DNA of 64,000 nt, from contig JAXHVN010000024.1 in the NCBI GenBank assembly GCA_034189165.1, positions 1 to 64,000 of the forward strand, read 5' to 3'. This stretch comes from JAASSS01 sp021767745 (GTDB lineage: Bacteria; Pseudomonadota; Gammaproteobacteria; UBA5335). The notes under the pieces were generated by a model. That model was not told the DNA's origin and searched no databases. It was given only the letters and a program-made list of their open reading frames with translations. The position numbers and the translations under genes were made by a program. Shown one piece after another: positions 49,090 through 58,921 of the stretch (positions are counted from its first letter, which is position 1; each line of letters starts with the position of its first letter).

Positions 49090-52000
49090 GGCGATCCCTG
49101 CCGGCGCCGCGTTCGCCTCGGCCGTGCACCGTCAGGTACAGGGCCGGCAGCACCAGCAGCGTCAGCAGGGTGGAGGAGACGATGCCGCCGATCACCACGG
49201 TGGCGAGCGGGCGCTGCACCTCGGCGCCGATGCCGACGTTCAGCGCCATGGGCACGAAGCCCAGGCTCGCCACCAGTGCCGTCATCAGCACCGGGCGCAG
49301 GCGGGTCATCGCACCTTCCATGACCGCCGCCCGCAGCGTCGCGCCCTCCGCTTGCAGCTCCCGGATGAACGACACCATGACCAGCCCGTTGAGCACCGCC
49401 ACGCCGGACAGGGCGATGAAGCCCACGCCGGCGGAGATCGACAGCGGCATTCCGCGCAGCGCCAGCGCCGCCACCCCGCCGGTAAGCGCCAGCGGCACGC
49501 CGCTGAAGATGACCAGCGCATCGCGCAGCGAGCCGAAGGCCAGCACCAGCAGGCCGATGATCAGCGCCAGCGTCGCCGGCACGACCAGACTCAGACGTCG
49601 GCTGGCCGATTCGAGTTGTTCGAAGGTGCCGCCGAACTCGAGCCAGTAACCCGCCGGCAGGTTCACCTCGCGGCCGATGCGCCCGCGTACCTCGGCCACG
49701 AACGAGCCCAGCGACTCGCCCCGCACGTTGCTGGTCACCACCACCCGGCGCTTGCCGTGCTCGCGACTGATCTGCGCCGGGCCGAGACCGAGTTCGAGCG
49801 TGGCGACCTCGCCGAGCGGCACGGTGCCGCCCCCCGGCAGTGGCACCGGCAGCGTGGCGAGCCCGTCGAGATCGTGACGTTGCCGCTCGGGCAGGCGCAC
49901 GATCAGTGCGAAGCGCCGGTCGCCCTCGTAGATCGTGCCGGCATCCTGCCCGCCGATGGCCGTGGCCAGCAGCGTCTGCACCGTGGCGACATCGAGCCCG
50001 TACTGGCTCAGTGCCACCCGGTCGGGCACCACCGAGAGCACCGGCAGCCCGGAGACCTGCTCCAGCCGGGCGTCGGCTGCCGCCGGCATCGCCTGCACCA
50101 CGGCGAGGATGTCCTGCGCGACGCGCTCGAGCACGTCCAGGTCATCGCCGAACACCTTCACCGCCAGATCCGCGCGCACGCCGGAGATCAACTCGTTGAA
50201 GCGCATCTCGATCGGCTGGGTGAACTCATAGTTGTTGCCCGGCAGCGGTGCGATCGCCGCCTGCAGGCGGGCGATCAGCGCGGCCCTGGGCAGGTCCGGC
50301 TCCGGCCACTCGGGCCGCGGACGCAGCATGATGAACGTATCGGCCACGCTGGGCGGCATGGGGTCGGTCGCCACCTCGGGGGTGCCGATCTTGCTGAACA
50401 CGCGCTCCACCTGGGGCAAGGCGGTCAGGTGCTGCTCCAGCAGCGTCTGCATCTCGATCGCCTGCGTCAGGCTGGTGCCGGGGATGCGCAGGGCATGCAG
50501 GGCGATGTCGCCCTCGTCCAGCTGCGGCACGAACTCGGCACCGAGCGTGCCCGCCAGCCACAGGCTCGCGGCCACCAGCGCCGTCGCCAGCGCCAGTATC
50601 GTCCAGCGCAGCCGCAGGGCCGCCGCCAGCAGCGGCGCGTACAGGCGCCGGGCGCCCCGCACGAGCAGGTTCTCGTGCGTGCGCACGCGCCCACGCAGGC
50701 CGATCGCCACCGCCGCGGGCACGAAGGTCAGCGACAGCAGCATGGCGGAGAGCAGCGCCATCACCACCGTGGCGGCCATCGGCCGGAACATCTTTCCTTC
50801 CACGCCGGTGAGGCTGAAGATCGGCAGATAGACGGCCGTGATGATGGCGATGCCGAACAGGCTCGGCCGGATGACCTCGTTGGCCGCTGCGTGACAGATC
50901 GCCAGTCGCTCGCGCAGCGGCGGTTCGCGGCCCTCGGCCCGCTGCGCCTCGCCCAGCCGGCGCACGGCGTTCTCGACGATGATCACCGCGCCATCGACGA
51001 TCAAACCGAAGTCGAGCGCGCCGAGGCTCATCAGGTTGGCCGATACCCCCGTGCGGACCATGCCGGTGATCGTCATCAGCATGGCCAGCGGGATCACCGC
51101 GGCCGTGATCAGTGCTGCCCGCAGATTGCCGAGCAGCGCGAACAGCACCGCCACCACCAGCAGCGCGCCCTCCAGCAGGTTGCGCTGTACCGTGGCGATG
51201 GCCTGATCGACCAGCTCGGTGCGATCGTAGACGGGCGTCACCGCCACGCCCTCCGGCAGGCTCTGGCGGATCTGCGCCAGCCGTGCGGCCACCGCCTGCG
51301 CCACCGCACGTGAGTTCTCGCCGATCAGCATGAACGCCGTCCCCAGCACGGCCTCCTGCCCGCCGTCGGTGGCGGCGCCGGTGCGCAGCGGCTGGCCAAG
51401 GCGCACCTCGGCCAGTTCGGCCACGCGCACCGGCACGCCGTCGTGCTGCGCCACGATCACCTGCTCGATGTCGGCCAGCGTCTGCAGCTGCCCGGGCGAG
51501 CGCACCAGCAGTTGCCGGCCGTTGCGTTCGATGTAGCCGGCGCCACGGTTGCTGTTGTTGGCCGCCAGTGCCCTGGCGAGGTCGGTCAGCGTCAGATCGA
51601 AGGCGAGCAGCCGCCGTGGTTCGGGCAGGACGTGAAACTGCTTCTCGTAGCCGCCGATGGTGTTGACCTCGGTCACCCCGGGCGTGAGCACCAGCTGCGG
51701 GCGGATGATCCAGTCCTGCACCGTGCGCAGGCCGGTGAGGTCCCACGGCCTACCATCGCCCTGGCGGGCCGCGGAATCGGCCGTGACCGTATACATGAAG
51801 ATCTCGCCGAGGCCGGTCGCCGGCGGCCCGAGAGTCGGCTCCAGCCCCGGCGGCAGCGCGCTGCCGATCGCGCCCAGGCGCTCGGTGATGAGGTTGCGGG
51901 CGAAATACAGGTCGGTGCCCTCCTCGAACACCACCGTCACCTGCGAGAGCCCATAGCGGGACAGCGAGCGCGTGTAATCCAGCCGTGGCAGGCCGGCCAG

Positions 52001-52216
52001 TGCGGTTTCCACGGGGAAGGTGATGCGCTGCTCTACCTCCAGCGGTGAATAGCCGGGGGCCTCGGTGTTCACCTGCACCTGGACGTTGGTGATGTCCGGC
52101 ACGGCATCGATCGGCAGCTGCGGGAAGTGCCACACGCCCAGCGCGGCGACCGCCAACACCAGCGTCAGCACCAGCCAGCGACGTTCGACGCTGAGGCGCA
52201 ACAGGGCGGCGAGCAC
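49079..52216 (-). CDS. czcA: CzcA-type heavy-metal RND transporter
   Basis: The 1045-aa inner-membrane pump belongs to the HME-RND family. Twelve membrane helices and two large periplasmic loops are present. The proton-relay helix 4 reads DFGLIVDGAVIIVEN, with the two Asp and the Glu that mark CzcA-like (Zn, Co, Cd) rather than copper/silver CusA pumps. ITNVQVQVNTEAPGYSPLEVE near the start is a CzcA signature. The GTG at 52216 follows the DUF3147 stop by one base with GGAGG before it. It works with CzcB and CzcC from the same operon to carry divalent metal out across both membranes. Metal choice is inferred from the helix 4 motif. Confidence 0.93.
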   Translation of the reverse strand: MLAALLRLSVERRWLVLTLVLAVAALGVWHFPQLPIDAVPDITNVQVQVNTEAPGYSPLEVEQRITFPVETALAGLPRLDYTRSLSRYGLSQVTVVFEEGTDLYFARNLITERLGAIGSALPPGLEPTLGPPATGLGEIFMYTVTADSAARQGDGRPWDLTGLRTVQDWIIRPQLVLTPGVTEVNTIGGYEKQFHVLPEPRRLLAFDLTLTDLARALAANNSNRGAGYIERNGRQLLVRSPGQLQTLADIEQVIVAQHDGVPVRVAELAEVRLGQPLRTGAATDGGQEAVLGTAFMLIGENSRAVAQAVAARLAQIRQSLPEGVAVTPVYDRTELVDQAIATVQRNLLEGALLVVAVLFALLGNLRAALITAAVIPLAMLMTITGMVRTGVSANLMSLGALDFGLIVDGAVIIVENAVRRLGEAQRAEGREPPLRERLAICHAAANEVIRPSLFGIAIITAVYLPIFSLTGVEGKMFRPMAATVVMALLSAMLLSLTFVPAAVAIGLRGRVRTHENLLVRGARRLYAPLLAAALRLRWTILALATALVAASLWLAGTLGAEFVPQLDEGDIALHALRIPGTSLTQAIEMQTLLEQHLTALPQVERVFSKIGTPEVATDPMPPSVADTFIMLRPRPEWPEPDLPRAALIARLQAAIAPLPGNNYEFTQPIEMRFNELISGVRADLAVKVFGDDLDVLERVAQDILAVVQAMPAAADARLEQVSGLPVLSVVPDRVALSQYGLDVATVQTLLATAIGGQDAGTIYEGDRRFALIVRLPERQRHDLDGLATLPVPLPGGGTVPLGEVATLELGLGPAQISREHGKRRVVVTSNVRGESLGSFVAEVRGRIGREVNLPAGYWLEFGGTFEQLESASRRLSLVVPATLALIIGLLVLAFGSLRDALVIFSGVPLALTGGVAALALRGMPLSISAGVGFIALSGVAVLNGLVMVSFIRELQAEGATLRAAVMEGAMTRLRPVLMTALVASLGFVPMALNVGIGAEVQRPLATVVIGGIVSSTLLTLLVLPALYLTVHGRGERGAGRDRLSG

Positions 52217-52217
52217 C

Positions 52218-52586
52218 TCAGCCTCCGGCGCGGCGGGCGGCCAGCAGGGCCGCGGTGCCGAGGTAGGTCAAGGTGCCCACGGCCCCGGCCAGGGCCAGCG
52301 CCGGATAGAAGCGCATGCCGCCGGCCAGCAGGCGCGGCAGCAGCGCGAACAGCGGCAGCGAGGCCAGCACCAGCCAGAACACCTGCCGGCTGTAGTCGGC
52401 GATGGGCGCGGGATCGCCCTGTTCCCAGTACAGCCAGAGCATGGCCAGCACGCTGACCAGCGGCAGGGCGCCGAGCAGCGCACCGAGCAGTGTCCAGCGG
52501 CGCGCGAGCTCGGACACCAGCACCACCAGCGCGGCCGTGAGCAGGTACTTCAGGGCCAGGTACGTCGGGCCGGCATCAGTGGTCAT
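52218..52586 (-). CDS. DUF3147-like membrane protein
   Basis: This 122-aa protein has four hydrophobic helices, including YLALKYLLTAALVVLVSELARR and SLPLFALLPRLLAGG, and fits the DUF3147 family of small inner-membrane proteins of unknown function. It is placed between czcB (11-base overlap) and czcA (one-base gap), so it should be translated with the pump. A role in pump assembly or metal handling is inferred only from this position. Confidence 0.75.
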   Translation of the reverse strand: MTTDAGPTYLALKYLLTAALVVLVSELARRWTLLGALLGALPLVSVLAMLWLYWEQGDPAPIADYSRQVFWLVLASLPLFALLPRLLAGGMRFYPALALAGAVGTLTYLGTAALLAARRAGG

Positions 52587-53838
52587 GGCTGGCTCCGGAT
52601 TTTTCCAGTTCGGCCTTCAGCAGATAGCTGTTGCCGGTGACGTATGCCGTGCCAGGGCGCAGCCCGGCCAGGACCTGCACGTGTTCGCCATCGGCGGGTC
52701 CGAGCGTCAGCACGCGCACCTCGTACTGCTCGCCGATCCGGGCGAAGACGACGTCGAAGTCCCGCCAGCGCTGCAGCGCCCGCGCCTCCACCACCAGCGG
52801 CGCCTCGTGCACGGCGGTGACGACCTCGCCGCGCACGGCCATGCCCGGGCTCCAGGTGCCCGCGGCGTTGTCCAGCACCACGCGGGCGTGGCGGGCCGGG
52901 CCGGCCGTGCCGCCCGGGGCGAGATAGTCGATGCGCCCGCTCGCGGCCGGCCCGGCGCCGTGCAGGCGCACCGGCTGACCTACGGCGATGGCGTTGGCCT
53001 GGCTCGGGAAGACGGCGAGTTGCGCCCAGAGCGTGCCGAAGTCGGCGAGAATCAGCAGCGGCCCCGCGGTCACTTCGCCGGGATCGGCGAGCCGCTCGAT
53101 GACGATGCCGTCCATGGGCGCGTGGAGCGCGTAGCTGCGCAGGCTCTGGTCGGCTTCGATCGTCGCCAGCCGCGCGCCGGCCCGCACCCGATCGCCTACC
53201 TGCACGGCGACCGACTGCACCACACCGGGGAAGCGCGCCCCCAGTCGGCGCACGCGCGCCGGATCGGGCTCGATATGCCCGTAGAACGTCAGCGTCTCGC
53301 GCACCACGCCCGGCCCGGCCCGTGCGGTGGTGATGCCGGCCTGCGCGGCGATGCGCGGCTCGATGCGCGTGCGGCCCTCGTGGCTGGCGTACGTCCAGTG
53401 GGCCCGCTGGCGGCCGATCTGCACGGCGATCGAGACGTCGAAGGAGTGCGGTTCGGTCACCGGATCGGCGCTGCGCAGGTAAGTGGGCGCCGGCAGCAGG
53501 CGCAGCCGTTCCGGTGACTCGCCCAGACGCGTCAGCGTAACCGTCGCCTCCAGGGCGCTCGGCGGTACCGGCTCGCCGGCCTCCCACGCATACAGGCGCA
53601 GCTCCGGCGGTACGCCCTGTTCGAACAGGGCGATCTCCACTGCGAGGTCGCCCTCGCGCAGCAGCCGCCCGCCATGTGGGCCTGTGGGCGCCTCGCCGCC
53701 GGTGCCGTCGGCCCCAATGGCCCCGCCCCCGGTGGGCGTGTCAGTGCCGGCCGGTGCCTCGGGCGCGGGCTGGCAGCCGATGAGCAACAGCGTCAGCAGC
53801 ACAAAGAAGGGGCCACAGGTCCGGCGGCTAGTGATCAT
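52576..53838 (-). CDS. czcB: CzcB-type periplasmic adaptor lipoprotein
   Basis: From the ATG at 53838 the product is 420 aa with a lipoprotein signal ending in LLIGC (Cys at about residue 21). A beta-rich N-terminal domain comes before the adaptor part, which has lipoyl halves (TGAPATSGRI-like and GARFPGVVQSVAVQVGDRVRAGARL blocks) and the beta-barrel and membrane-proximal domains. There is little coiled-coil hairpin, as in short CzcB/CusB types. It links CzcA with the outer-membrane CzcC. The N-terminus also holds a Gly/Thr-rich stretch. The first 11 bases overlap the end of czcC. Confidence 0.9.
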   Translation of the reverse strand: MITSRRTCGPFFVLLTLLLIGCQPAPEAPAGTDTPTGGGAIGADGTGGEAPTGPHGGRLLREGDLAVEIALFEQGVPPELRLYAWEAGEPVPPSALEATVTLTRLGESPERLRLLPAPTYLRSADPVTEPHSFDVSIAVQIGRQRAHWTYASHEGRTRIEPRIAAQAGITTARAGPGVVRETLTFYGHIEPDPARVRRLGARFPGVVQSVAVQVGDRVRAGARLATIEADQSLRSYALHAPMDGIVIERLADPGEVTAGPLLILADFGTLWAQLAVFPSQANAIAVGQPVRLHGAGPAASGRIDYLAPGGTAGPARHARVVLDNAAGTWSPGMAVRGEVVTAVHEAPLVVEARALQRWRDFDVVFARIGEQYEVRVLTLGPADGEHVQVLAGLRPGTAYVTGNSYLLKAELEKSGASHDH

Positions 53839-55126
53839 GGGTCTGCTCCCGAAGGGTGGCCTCGGGCAGGTCGAGCAGCGGCGCGCCCGCCAGTCGTTCC
53901 AGTTCCACCCGGGTGGCGTGGGCGTGGGCAATGGCGTCGATCAGCTCGGCGCGGGCCTCCAGCAGCGCCTGCTGGGCGCTCGACCATTCCAGATAGCCAT
54001 AGCGCCCGCGCAGGTAGGCCGCACGTGTTTCGGTCAGCGCCTGTTCGAGTTGCGGGATCACCTCACGGCGCAACATGCGCACCTGTTCAAGCGCGTGCAG
54101 GCGTTCCTGATAGATGCCATAGAGGGCGGTGCGCAGCTGCAGCAGGGCGGCCTCGCGGTCGAAGTCGACGGCGCGTGCCTGGGCCTCGGCGGCCAGCCGC
54201 TCGCCGGTGAGCCGGCGCGCCGGGAACAGCGGCACGGCGGCGCCGACGACCAGCGCGTTATCACCGGTCGTGCCCAGACGGCGGACGCCACCCGTCATAC
54301 GCACCTCGCCGCGGCCGCGCGCCTGTGCCAGCGCCAGCTCCGCCTGCCACAGGCGGCCCTCGTCGGTGAAGCGGGTGATGTCGGGGTTGTCCACGACCGC
54401 GTCGAGCAGTGCCTGCAGGTCGCCCGGATCTCCCACGCTGGCGAAGGCCGCGGTGACATGGGGAAAGTCCGGCTCCAGCTCGCCCCAGGTGGCCGCGAGG
54501 GTCACGCGGGCCGCACGCAGCTCGTGTTCGGCGTGCTCTAGCTCGAGCCGGGACACGGCCAGCGCGGCTTGTGCCCGGGCACGCTCGGCCCCCGGCGAGC
54601 GGCCGGCCTGCACCAGTCGCTCGGTGGTCGCCAGGCGCTGGCGGGTCAGCTCGATCGCTTCCCGGGCCAGGTCCAGCCGCGTCTGGCTGGCGGCGACGGT
54701 GATGTAGCGTTGGGCGACGCTGGCCAGCAGGTCCAGCACGGCAATGCGCTCGCCGGCCTCTGCCAGCGTGGTCCGGGCGTCTGCCAGGTCGATCCGCGCC
54801 TGGCGCTGGCCGCCCAGTTCCACCACGTGCGAGAGCGCGAGGGTGCGTTCCGAGCCGCCCGTGCCGCTGGCCTCGCCGGTGCCGAAGACGTTTTCCACTT
54901 CGGCGCCGAGGATGAGCGGTGGGCGCAGCGCGGCCGTATAGCGGCCGGCGGCCGTGGCTTCCCGCCGCCGTGCCAGCGCCTGCAGTGCCGGCTGCCCGGT
55001 CAGCGCCGCTTCCATGGCCGCGCGCAGCGTCAGCGGGGCAGCTGCCGGCGGCGGAGCCGCCAGCGCACCGGCGCAGGCGACGGCGGCAGCAGCCGTGGCT
55101 GCCAGCCGCGAGAATGTTGCAAGCAT
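53828..55126 (-). CDS. czcC: CzcC/TolC-family outer-membrane channel protein
   Basis: The 432-aa product has a signal peptide (MLATFSRLAATAAAAVACAGALAAPP, start ATG 55126) and two internally similar helical repeats of the TolC superfamily. The helical spans include RREATAAGRYTAALRPPLI and LEHAEHELRAARVTLAATWGE in the first half and TGERLAAEAQARAVDFDREA in the second. It provides the outer-membrane tunnel for CzcBA. Upstream open sequence would place 31 more residues before the signal and is not used. Confidence 0.88.
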   Translation of the reverse strand: MLATFSRLAATAAAAVACAGALAAPPPAAAPLTLRAAMEAALTGQPALQALARRREATAAGRYTAALRPPLILGAEVENVFGTGEASGTGGSERTLALSHVVELGGQRQARIDLADARTTLAEAGERIAVLDLLASVAQRYITVAASQTRLDLAREAIELTRQRLATTERLVQAGRSPGAERARAQAALAVSRLELEHAEHELRAARVTLAATWGELEPDFPHVTAAFASVGDPGDLQALLDAVVDNPDITRFTDEGRLWQAELALAQARGRGEVRMTGGVRRLGTTGDNALVVGAAVPLFPARRLTGERLAAEAQARAVDFDREAALLQLRTALYGIYQERLHALEQVRMLRREVIPQLEQALTETRAAYLRGRYGYLEWSSAQQALLEARAELIDAIAHAHATRVELERLAGAPLLDLPEATLREQTHDH

Positions 55127-55266
55127 CGGGGAGATCCCTGTTCCGGTCCGGGCCGGCCAGAGCCGGCAAGAGCCACGCGGGCTGGCGATGCGCCCGGCAT
55201 GGGGTTCGGCGGTGAGCAACCGCCGGTGCCAGGCCGAGGCGTGCCGCTGCTGCGCGGCGAGGCAGT

Positions 55267-55650
55267 TCAGACCGGAGTGGGCGGGGCTCGCAGGGGGGGG
55301 CGCAGCGCGCCCGGCAGGGATCTTGGCGGTTGCGGGCGATGCGCGGGCGCCGGCAGGCGCTGCGGCCCGATGAGCAGCAGCACGGCGAGCAGGAGCAGGC
55401 CGAGCGGCGGCAGATCGGCATCGGCGAGCTTGGTCAGCACGGTGGCTTGAATGTCGAGCTGGCCGCTGGAATCACGCTCGGAGGGATCCGCCGGATCATG
55501 GGCGTGGCCGCCGAGCAGGTCGGAGTGCACCGGCGAGGTGCCGCCGGCCGCCACGGCAGGGTCAAGCGGCCCGAAGTGCAGGTGCACCCCGAGCACCCGG
55601 GTGGCGATCAACACGGCGATCGCACAGACGATCCACAACCGGCGGCTCAT
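55267..55650 (-). CDS. His-containing small membrane protein at head of czc operon
   Basis: This 127-aa protein has an N-terminal signal/anchor (RRLWIVCAIAVLIATRVLGV), a His-rich periplasmic segment (VHLHFGPLD, VHSDLLGGHAHDPAD), one membrane helix (PPLGLLLLAVLLLIGPQRL) and a Pro/Arg-rich tail. The histidines suggest binding of a divalent metal. It stands first in the czc operon, 140 bases ahead of czcC. Small His-rich proteins of this type often precede metal pumps, but I cannot name a family. Confidence 0.65.
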   Translation of the reverse strand: MSRRLWIVCAIAVLIATRVLGVHLHFGPLDPAVAAGGTSPVHSDLLGGHAHDPADPSERDSSGQLDIQATVLTKLADADLPPLGLLLLAVLLLIGPQRLPAPAHRPQPPRSLPGALRPPLRAPPTPV

Positions 55651-55790
55651 GGGCAGCGAGCATAGCCGCGGCCGACGGGGCGGTCCACCGCCGCCGTCGG
55701 TCGGCTTGACCTGCGTCAGATAACAGACGCCAGGGCACTGACGGGGCCGGCGACGGTCCTAGCCGCGACACCTCACGGAGTGGGCAAGGC

Positions 55791-57119
55791 ATGCATTGGC
55801 TGCAACGACTGACGGCGCGCGGACGCAGCGCGCTGGACGCCTTGCGGGGCAGCTACTGGTTCCTCCCGGCCGTGATGACCTCGCTTGCCGGCCTCGCCGC
55901 GCTCGCGCTGGTGCGGCTGAATGTGTCGCTCTCGCTCGATGGGCCGCTGAGCTGGCTGATCCTGACCGATGCCGACGCGGCGCGGGCGGTCCTGTCGGTG
56001 ATCGCCGGTTCGATGGTGACCGTCACTGGCCTGGTGTTCTCGATCAACATCGTCGCCCTGACCCTGGCCTCGACCCAGTTCGGCCCGCGGCTGTTGCGCA
56101 CCTTCCTGCGCGATCGGGTCAATCAGCTGGTGTTCGGCGCTTTTACCGGCACGTTTCTCTACAGCCTGATCGTACTGATGGCCGTGACCGATCAGGGCGT
56201 ACCGCGGCTGGCCAGCGCGCTCGCCGTGGCGCTGGCAGTGCTGAGCCTGTTCGTGTTGATCTACTTCATCCACCACACCGTGACCTCGATCCAGGCCTCC
56301 AGCGTGATCGCCGGCGTGGCGGCGGAGCTGCAGCGCCAGCTGACCGAGCTGTTTCCCGAGCGGCTGGGACAGGCTGCGCAGGACAGCGGACCGGACGCCG
56401 TGGCCGGCTTCATTCAGGCACTGGCGGACGACGGCGTGGCGCTGCGGGCGCCGGGCGATGGGTTCATTCGGGTGATCGACCAGCGGGCCCTGTCCACGCT
56501 GGTCGACAGCCATGATCTGCAGCTGCTGCTGACGGCGCGGCCGGGGGATTTCGTCGCGGCCGGCATGGTACTGGGTCGGGTCGGTCCGGCGGCGGCGGTC
56601 GATGCGCGTCTGTGCAAGGAACTGGCGGGACTGTTCGTGCTGGGCGGCCAGCGCAGCGCCGTGCAGGATCTGGCGTTCCTGATCGATCAGCTGACCGAGG
56701 TCGCGGCGCGGGCGCTCTCGCCTGGCGTCAATGACCCGCGTACCGCCAGTGCCTGCACGCAGCAGCTGGGGGCGGTGCTGTGTGCGGTCGCCGACCGGCA
56801 CATGCCGGCCGGGGCACGGGCGGACGAGGCCGGCCGGCTGCGGGTGGTGGCGCCGGCGCTGACGTTCGAGCGCATCGCCGCCCTGGCGCTCGATCCCATC
56901 CGCCAGTACGGCGCCGAACATCCCGAAGTGGTGCTGACCGTATTCGAGGTGCTGCGCCGTGTGGGCGATTGCTGTCCGGCGCCGGTGCGCCGCCGCCTCC
57001 TGCGCGAGCACCTGGAAGCCTTTCACGATGCCTTCGGGCGTAGCCCGGCTGCCGCCGCGGCGACGGATGCGGCGCGGGTGCAGGAGGCGTTCGAGCAGGC
57101 GCGCGACGCGCTGGGCTGA
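55791..57119 (+). CDS. DUF2254 membrane protein
   Basis: This 442-aa protein has four or so N-terminal membrane helices (residues 20-170) with SVIAGSMVTVTGLVFSINIVAL and ASTQFGPRLLRTFL, the hallmarks of the DUF2254 family, then a soluble C-terminal half with repeated helical segments (RALSPGVNDPRTA). Function unknown. Some propose channel-like or transport roles. The ATG has no strong ribosome site (CGGAGTGGGCAAGGC before it). It stands alone, divergent from the czc head gene. Confidence 0.8.
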   Translation: MHWLQRLTARGRSALDALRGSYWFLPAVMTSLAGLAALALVRLNVSLSLDGPLSWLILTDADAARAVLSVIAGSMVTVTGLVFSINIVALTLASTQFGPRLLRTFLRDRVNQLVFGAFTGTFLYSLIVLMAVTDQGVPRLASALAVALAVLSLFVLIYFIHHTVTSIQASSVIAGVAAELQRQLTELFPERLGQAAQDSGPDAVAGFIQALADDGVALRAPGDGFIRVIDQRALSTLVDSHDLQLLLTARPGDFVAAGMVLGRVGPAAAVDARLCKELAGLFVLGGQRSAVQDLAFLIDQLTEVAARALSPGVNDPRTASACTQQLGAVLCAVADRHMPAGARADEAGRLRVVAPALTFERIAALALDPIRQYGAEHPEVVLTVFEVLRRVGDCCPAPVRRRLLREHLEAFHDAFGRSPAAAAATDAARVQEAFEQARDALG

Positions 57120-57143
57120 GCCAGCGCATCGCCGCGGCGGTGA

Positions 57144-57596
57144 TCAACCCAGGCGCTGCAACTCCGCCTCGATCCACGCCTTGTGCCGATGTTCGTCCGC
57201 CTGCGCGTCGTCGATCACGGCCTTGAGCTCATCGTCCAGATCGTCCCGCTCGGCAGCACGATCGTAGGCGGTAGTGGTGTCCTCTTCGTTGCTCTTCATC
57301 GCCCGCAGGATGCCCTTGTCGCCCATCAGCTCGCCGATGGCGACCTTGCCCTGCGTCAGGAAGCGCTTCATGTCGCCGCTTTTCGGCACCTCGATGCCGC
57401 GGGCGGTACCGATGCGGCTGAGTGCCTCGATGTGGCGTTCGTGATCGGCCTTGAAGTCGCCCAGTCGCTGCTTGCGCTCGGCCGCTTCCAACCGCTCGAT
57501 CGCCGCGGCGTAGGCGTCGATTGCGTCGTGATCCAGGTAAATCAGGTTGCGAATGAGGGTGGTGGTGTCGTCTTCGGTGCCGATCGTGGTGGCCAT
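57144..57596 (-). CDS. Ferritin-like DUF2383-type protein
   Basis: The 150-aa, soluble, four-helix protein has the metal-binding pattern of the ferritin-like superfamily: DHDAIDAYAAAIERL, KADHERHIEAL, NEEDTTTAYDRA and ADEHRHKAWIEAEL, giving Glu and ExxH-type ligands for a di-iron site in successive helices. It matches small bacterial DUF2383-type proteins. A role in iron storage or oxidative stress is plausible, not proved. Convergent with the DUF2254 gene. Confidence 0.75.
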   Translation of the reverse strand: MATTIGTEDDTTTLIRNLIYLDHDAIDAYAAAIERLEAAERKQRLGDFKADHERHIEALSRIGTARGIEVPKSGDMKRFLTQGKVAIGELMGDKGILRAMKSNEEDTTTAYDRAAERDDLDDELKAVIDDAQADEHRHKAWIEAELQRLG

Positions 57597-57683
57597 GGTC
57601 GCGAAACTCCGCTGAGGGCGCCTGCTGGCGCGTTGAGGCTCAACGGTTGGACCATGCCGGCGACGCAGGTTCCCGCCGGGCGC

Positions 57684-58691
57684 TCAGGCCTCGCCGGCCA
57701 GCAGGGCGTGGATCTCGGCGGTGATCTCGTAGGAGCGCCGGCGCGCGGCGTGGTCGTGGATCTGCGAGGTGATGATCAGCTCGTCCGGACGGGCCGCGGC
57801 GATGAACTCGCGCAGCCGACGCCGCACCGTGTCCGGTGCGCCGATGGCGCTGGCGGCCATGATCTGGCCCAGCAGCGCCCGCTCGGGGGCGGGCAGCCGC
57901 TCCAGAAAGTCCGGTACCGGCGCCGGCAGCCGGTCCGGCCGGCCTCGCCGCAGCGCCAGGAAGGCCTGCGCCATCGAGCTGGCCAGCAGTCTCGCCTCCG
58001 CATCGCTCGGCGCCGCGAAGACGTTGTAGCCGAGCATGACGTAGGGCGCGGCCAGCTGGGCAGATGGCCGGAAGCGCCGCCGGTACAGGGCGATGGCCTC
58101 GTGCAGCTGCGCCGGCGCGAAGTGGGAGGCGAAGGCGTAGGGCAGGCCCAGGGCGGCCGCCAGCTCGGCGCCGAACAGGCTCGAGCCGAGGATCCAGACC
58201 GGCACGTTCGTTCCCTCGCCGGGAATGGCGCGGATCGCGCCGTCGGCGGCGGCCGGACCGAGGTAACCGAGCAGCTCGGTCACATCCTGCGGAAAGCGCT
58301 CGGCACTGGCCAGCAGGTCGCGCCGCAGCGCCCGCGCCGTCGCCTGGTCGGTGCCCGGCGCGCGGCCGAGCCCGAGGTCGATCCGCCCGGGGAACAGGCT
58401 CGCCAGCGTGCCGAACTGCTCGGCGATCACCAGGGGCGCATGGTTGGGCAGCATGATGCCGCCGGCGCCGACGCGCAGGCGTTCGGTGGCTGCCGCTACC
58501 CGGCCGATCACCACGGCCGTGGCGGCGCTCGCGATGCCGGGCATGCCGTGGTGCTCGGCCAGCCAGTAGCGCGTGAAACCCAGCTCTTCGGCGTGCCGGG
58601 CGAGATCCACGGTATTGGCCAGGGCCTGCGCGGCGTCAGCGCCTTCCGGGACCGGCGCGAGATCGAGAACGGAGAAGGGAATCATGGCCAT
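57684..58691 (-). CDS. Luciferase-family (LLM) flavin-dependent oxidoreductase
   Basis: The 335-aa protein is a bacterial-luciferase-like monooxygenase of the single-component group whose members open LDLAPVPEGA and continue YWLAEHHGMPGIASAATAV, ERLRVGAGGIMLPNHAPL and FPGRIDLGLGRAPGTD. It binds reduced FMN or F420. FMN is expected in this organism type. The substrate is unknown. Two ATG codons (58691 and 58685) are possible starts, neither with a clear ribosome site. It stands divergent from the TetR gene across a 230-base gap. Confidence 0.85.
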   Translation of the reverse strand: MAMIPFSVLDLAPVPEGADAAQALANTVDLARHAEELGFTRYWLAEHHGMPGIASAATAVVIGRVAAATERLRVGAGGIMLPNHAPLVIAEQFGTLASLFPGRIDLGLGRAPGTDQATARALRRDLLASAERFPQDVTELLGYLGPAAADGAIRAIPGEGTNVPVWILGSSLFGAELAAALGLPYAFASHFAPAQLHEAIALYRRRFRPSAQLAAPYVMLGYNVFAAPSDAEARLLASSMAQAFLALRRGRPDRLPAPVPDFLERLPAPERALLGQIMAASAIGAPDTVRRRLREFIAAARPDELIITSQIHDHAARRRSYEITAEIHALLAGEA

Positions 58692-58921
58692 GAGGTGAGG
58701 GCGGACGGCAGCCGGATCAAGGCGTGGCGCGGCGTGCGCCAGTGTCCCGACGCCGGGCCGTCGCCGCCGCCATTCCGGCCCCGGCAGGCTCACCCTGCCG
58801 GAGCCCCGACACCTGGCGGGCCGACGATCGGCGGCGCCAGACCTGCCCTGGATCAAGCCGAGGCGGCGTTGCTGGCATATCCTTGTGACGGCCGGAGGCG
58901 GAGTGTGACCGGAATTTCAGC

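Noticed and set aside
48989..51313. A 774-codon plus-strand open frame
   Set aside because: It is antisense to czcA and has no protein family character.
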